A stretch of DNA of 64,000 bases from Paenibacillus sp. JCM 10914 (GTDB taxonomy: Bacteria; Bacillota; Bacilli; Paenibacillales; Paenibacillaceae), in assembly GCF_001315105.1 (NCBI RefSeq), contig NZ_BAZR01000019.1, forward strand, positions 35,644 through 99,643. The letters are read 5' to 3'. A program made the translations under genes and the position numbers. Positions 60,821 to 64,000 of this stretch are shown here, piece by piece; within the stretch, counting starts at the first letter, position 1, and every line of letters begins with the position of its first letter. The notes under the pieces were generated by a model, which was given only the letters and a program-made list of their open reading frames with translations, was not told the origin of the DNA and did not search any database.

Positions 60821-61723
60821 TTATTCACTGCTTATAAATTGTGTTTCCGGCATGCCCTTAAGATCGCTTAGAAATTGGCGCATGGCCGAGCTTACGTATC
60901 GTCCGCTCTTGTAGATCACGCCGACGGGATGGCTGACCTCGAGTTCTCGCAGCGGAACGATCTGAAGTGAGCCGTTGCGCAATTCGGTGGAAATGGATTG
61001 CTTGGAAATGATGGCCGCCCCGAGATTGATTTCGACCATTCGCTTAATTTCCTCACTGCTGGACAATTCCATCACAACATGGGGCTGAATGCCATGCTTC
61101 TTCATCACTTCATCGGCGAAACGCCTGCCTACCGTATCGCGGGATAGTAGAATGAGCGGAATGCCGCCCAGCACATCGATACTTGCTGTAGAGAGTTTAG
61201 CTAAAGGATGCTGAGGTGATACGACCAGTTCGAAGGAATCATAATATAGGACGGACGTGCTGAGATTCGGATTGCGTTCAATTAAATACCCGAGTCCGAT
61301 GTCGATCAGTCCATTCTCCACGCTATGGTAGATTTGGGATGACGCCATGGATTGGATGGTGGTCTTGATATGCGGGAATTGATCCTGAAAATAGGAAAGT
61401 ACCCGTGGAAGGATCTGAATCGCGATCGAAGTGGTCGTACCCAGTTGAATATGACCCTGCGGGGTTTGATCCAGGTCATTTAGACGCTGCTTCAGTTCAT
61501 CCACGATACTGAGGATTTGTTCGGCATGCTCGACGAACACTTGCCCCCGGTCGGTAAGCGTCACCGGCTGGCTTCGGTCCACAAGCACGGTCTTGAACTC
61601 TTCCTCCAGACTCTTGATCTGGGCAGATACGGCCGGTTGAGTCAGATTGAGCAGCTCTCCCGCTTTACGAAAGCTCATCGTTTTGGAGATGGTAATAAGC
61701 GTTTCCAATTGGCTGATGTTCAT
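60821..61723 (-). CDS. LysR-family transcriptional regulator
   Basis: 300 aa with N-terminal HTH (MSFRKAGELLNLTQPAVSAQIKSLEEEFKTVLVDRSQPVTLTDRG) and effector-binding domain (GHIQLGTTTSIAIQILPRVL onward). Resembles CysL/YwfK-type regulators in general form, but the regulon is unknown. The adjacent hisJ gene lies 16 bases downstream, so the two may be co-transcribed. Confidence 0.9.
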   Translation of the reverse strand: MNISQLETLITISKTMSFRKAGELLNLTQPAVSAQIKSLEEEFKTVLVDRSQPVTLTDRGQVFVEHAEQILSIVDELKQRLNDLDQTPQGHIQLGTTTSIAIQILPRVLSYFQDQFPHIKTTIQSMASSQIYHSVENGLIDIGLGYLIERNPNLSTSVLYYDSFELVVSPQHPLAKLSTASIDVLGGIPLILLSRDTVGRRFADEVMKKHGIQPHVVMELSSSEEIKRMVEINLGAAIISKQSISTELRNGSLQIVPLRELEVSHPVGVIYKSGRYVSSAMRQFLSDLKGMPETQFISSE

Positions 61724-62142
61724 AGCCTTCCTCCTTACTTGATTGGTTTCTTCCGCGTTAGGGATCGCATCGCTTTCTTGTTTGATCTAAATTATAGCTA
61801 TTCTGCCGGGTGGAGCAATTCAGTCAGCATGGAAGCAGATAACCGCGTTGACGAATAAAAGATTTGACTTTCGCCATATTTGTTATTAAAAGATACGAAA
61901 AGCTTCCGATAATAGTAAAGTAGACATATGTATCGGGTGCGACCAAAGACCTGAATATCGTAATGGAATATTGCGTGCAGCCGCGTTCTCGTTCAGAGCA
62001 AAGCAGGCATCAGTCTGTATTGTTACAAGGGCTGCCGCTATTTTGTGATGATTTATTACAAGGTATCCATTATAATGTTTAAATAAATAGACAGGACTTT
62101 GGGACCCTGACCATCAACCCAGTGAAAGGGGAGTATTTAGGA
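61724..62142. other. 419-base intergenic region
   Basis: Between the divergent LysR and cheX genes. It must hold both promoters; a TATAAT-like TTATAATG lies near 62072. No RNA gene or riboswitch recognised. Confidence 0.4.
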
Positions 62143-62601
62143 ATGAAAGCGGAAGTCATCAATCCTTTTTTAGAGTCCGCACGACACGTGATCGAACAAG
62201 TCATACAGGTTTCACCTTCCACGGGGAATCTTGGGGTCAAAGAGATTGTATATATTGAGAATCATATCTGGATTCAGATCGGCATGACGGGACAGATGAA
62301 TGGTGACATTATATTCGGAATCCAGGAACAGGTTGCATTACATATGGTATCCGTCATGATGGGCGGTTATGTGATTACGGAGATGGACGAGATGGGTCAA
62401 AGCGCGATATCCGAGCTGGGTAACATGATTAGCGGCAACGCCAGCACGATTCTGGCTGGCCAAGGCGTGGCTGTCGACATTACACCGCCGCGAATTATTA
62501 AATCGGAACGCACGACCAGCTTTATTCAGAAGAAGGCGCTCTGCATACCGCTGCGGATGGAAGGGATCGGCGAACTGGATATTCAAGTCATGATTTCATA
62601 A
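62143..62601 (+). CDS. CheX-like chemotaxis phosphatase
   Basis: 152 aa from ATG 62143 (MKAEVINPFLESARHVIEQVI, typical CheX start). Conserved ExxN-type motif SAISELGNMISGNASTIL near residue 88 is the CheX/CheC phosphatase active-site signature (Glu and Asn that remove phosphate from CheY). No other chemotaxis genes are in the window. AAGGGGAG lies before the start. Confidence 0.9.
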   Translation: MKAEVINPFLESARHVIEQVIQVSPSTGNLGVKEIVYIENHIWIQIGMTGQMNGDIIFGIQEQVALHMVSVMMGGYVITEMDEMGQSAISELGNMISGNASTILAGQGVAVDITPPRIIKSERTTSFIQKKALCIPLRMEGIGELDIQVMIS

Positions 62602-62666
62602 AATAAGAGTAAGCAATCCCACGCCAGTACGTAATACGTACCGGCGAAGAAAGGGGCCATGAAATC

Positions 62667-63440
62667 ATGCTGAAGGACAAGATTATCGTTATTACAGGAG
62701 CATCCAGCGGCATCGGAGCTATTATGGCAGAGAAGTTATCAAGCGAAGGTGCTTATGTTGTGTTATGTGCACGTTCTCTTGAACGTCTGCAAGAGGTAGC
62801 GGAACGGCTCTCTTCGCCTCATGAAATAGCGACATTGGATGTTCAGGACCCCCAGCAGACAACATCTGTAATCAAGGGGATTCTTGATCAACACGGCCGG
62901 ATCGATGTATTGATTAACAATGCTGGTTATGGAAAATTCGAGTCCATCATGGATATGTCTCAAGACGAGTTCCAAGATATGATGGACGTAAACTATATGG
63001 GCATTGTGCGATGCACCCAAGCTGTACTGCCGGGCATGCTGGAACGAGGAGACGGACAAATCGTCAATATCGCCTCCATGGCCGGGAAGATTGGAACCGC
63101 CAAGTCTACGTCCTATAGCGCAACCAAGCATGCCGTGCTCGGATTCAGCAACTCCTTACGGCAGGAGCTGAGACATACAGGAATAACGGTGTCCACCGTC
63201 AATCCTGGACCGATCGATACGCCATTCTTCTCGCTGGCCGATCCATCCGGCGGTTACGTGAAGAACGTAAGTTGGTTCATGATGCAGGCCGACTATGTCG
63301 CTGATCAAGTCGTCAGACTGGTGAGAAAACGGAGGGAAGAGCTTAATCTTCCGCGGCTGGCTTCATTCGCCATTCGCCTGTATCAGCTGTTTCCAAGATT
63401 CGCGGATCGTGTGTCGCATAAATGGATGAATAAGAAGTAA
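62667..63440 (+). CDS. SDR-family oxidoreductase
   Basis: 257-aa classical short-chain dehydrogenase. Cofactor motif TGASSGIG (near residue 10), NNAG (near 88), catalytic Ser in IASMAG and YSATK (near 152), and a substrate loop PGPIDTPFF. The C-terminal basic helix (RVSHKWMNKK) is like YqjQ-type proteins. AAAGGGG upstream. Substrate unknown. Confidence 0.88.
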   Translation: MLKDKIIVITGASSGIGAIMAEKLSSEGAYVVLCARSLERLQEVAERLSSPHEIATLDVQDPQQTTSVIKGILDQHGRIDVLINNAGYGKFESIMDMSQDEFQDMMDVNYMGIVRCTQAVLPGMLERGDGQIVNIASMAGKIGTAKSTSYSATKHAVLGFSNSLRQELRHTGITVSTVNPGPIDTPFFSLADPSGGYVKNVSWFMMQADYVADQVVRLVRKRREELNLPRLASFAIRLYQLFPRFADRVSHKWMNKK

Positions 63441-63448
63441 GCCGTTTG

Positions 63449-64000
63449 TTACAAAGCTTCCGTCTCCAGCACGATATCGTGAAGAAGCGCCAAGGCTTGT
63501 TTCGTTGTTGCTGCATCCGATGAGAGCTGTGTAATTACTTGGTCGAGTCGTTCCTTGTAATTCGCCGGTCGAATGGGAAAGCTCTCGATCATGGCTACTG
63601 CCCGCTTCTCATTGATGCAGTATGACTCATTCTTAGCGAAGAGTACTTGATTCAAGCAAGCGATCGTGCGAAAGCAGTGTCCGGCAACGTACGTAATGTC
63701 GTCACTTCCTGCCGTCTTGTCGGCCAACATGAAGGAGAAAGAGGCTTCGAAGCCGAAGGATCGGATGATCGCTTCCTTCAATGCGTTCGGGTAAGGCTTT
63801 GTTTTCGTTTTCAGAGTCTGAATCCGTTGATCGGGGTCGGCCAAAATAGCAGCGATGGAGACCTCACCCATATACATGACATTCAAATAAGCATGCGGAT
63901 GCCCGGTTTGGTAATGCGCTGACACCTTTCCGGATGAACAATCATCAATGATCCGCGACACCTGCTGAACATCGCGGAATAAGAAATCCACATGATGGCC
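63449..64000 (-). CDS. DUF4037-like nucleotidyltransferase-associated protein, 5'-partial
   Basis: The C-terminal about 183 residues are in the window; the frame stays open to the edge (GHHVDFLFRDVQQVSRIIDDC), so the start is outside. GHPHAYLNVMYMGEVSI and CFRTIACLNQVLFAKNESYCINEKRAVAMIE are like the C-terminal helical part of nucleotidyltransferase-domain proteins (DUF4037 type), in which the catalytic GS...D..D site would lie upstream. Function unknown. It converges with the SDR gene, ending 8 bases apart. Confidence 0.65.
   Translation of the reverse strand, partial: GHHVDFLFRDVQQVSRIIDDCSSGKVSAHYQTGHPHAYLNVMYMGEVSIAAILADPDQRIQTLKTKTKPYPNALKEAIIRSFGFEASFSFMLADKTAGSDDITYVAGHCFRTIACLNQVLFAKNESYCINEKRAVAMIESFPIRPANYKERLDQVITQLSSDAATTKQALALLHDIVLETEAL

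Noticed and set aside
1..64000. CRISPR arrays, IS elements with terminal repeats, rRNA or tRNA genes
   Set aside because: No regularly spaced repeats, no transposase ORF and no tRNA/rRNA consensus were found by reading both strands.

Overview
The window looks like chromosome of a Paenibacillus-like member of the Bacillales. The evidence is intermediate G+C, many strong Shine-Dalgarno sites with some TTG/GTG starts, Sda sporulation control, YheC/YheD, DnaB-DnaI primosome loaders, HemQ, SdhCAB, a SAM-I and a c-di-AMP riboswitch, and the futalosine-pathway enzyme MqnE. No rRNA, tRNA or CRISPR array was recognised.

Layout. 1-9.2 kb holds housekeeping and envelope genes: a penicillin-binding protein (5' end outside the window), a HAD phosphatase, DUF456, a MurJ/SpoVB-like flippase, YppC-like DUF2515, a thioredoxin-like protein, heme A synthase CtaA, a decayed UbiD-family decarboxylase and a Cthe_2314-type HEPN protein. 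9.2-12.2 kb is a SAM-riboswitch-controlled MetNIQ methionine importer. 12.3-16.8 kb has an SDR, NifU-like, YuzB-like, an NDH-2-like flavoprotein, MqnE and an IscA-type Fe-S protein.

16.7-33.6 kb is an integrated element bounded by a perfect 125-bp direct repeat made from the 3' end of the iscA-type gene. It carries two tyrosine recombinases, a deleted replication gene, a type I-like toxin peptide, a shortened HicB, a Cro/C1-type repressor with tandem operators, three sigma-70-like regulators, many small unrecognised genes, a cold-shock-domain protein, an Ntn-hydrolase/tail-fibre-like gene, a phBC6A51-type terminase-small-subunit-like protein, and two AT-rich cargo genes (FRG domain, TIR domain) that resemble anti-phage effectors. 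Head, portal, large terminase and lysis genes were not seen, so this is a defective prophage or a satellite-like element.

33.6-54.7 kb returns to core genome: a small membrane protein, YheC/YheD, a DnaA-box cluster in front of sda, YumC-type flavoprotein reductase, NDH-2, HemQ, YuiB, DnaB-DnaI, TrxA, UvrC, a CPBP protease, c-di-AMP riboswitch-KtrB-KtrA, a LysR regulator, SdhCAB and an AAC(3)-like acetyltransferase. 54.7-57.4 kb is a gene-poor AT-rich patch with a secreted and a membrane-anchored protein of unknown function. 57.4-64 kb has an aldehyde dehydrogenase, a Tat-exported metallophosphoesterase, HisJ, a second LysR regulator, CheX, an SDR and a partial nucleotidyltransferase-like gene.

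A caution for any reader: at least seven otherwise intact genes (PBP, flippase, Ntn/tail gene, DnaB, UvrC, KtrB, SdhB) each contain one -1 frameshift. The uniform pattern, in several essential genes, points to single-base deletions in the assembly rather than true pseudogenes.
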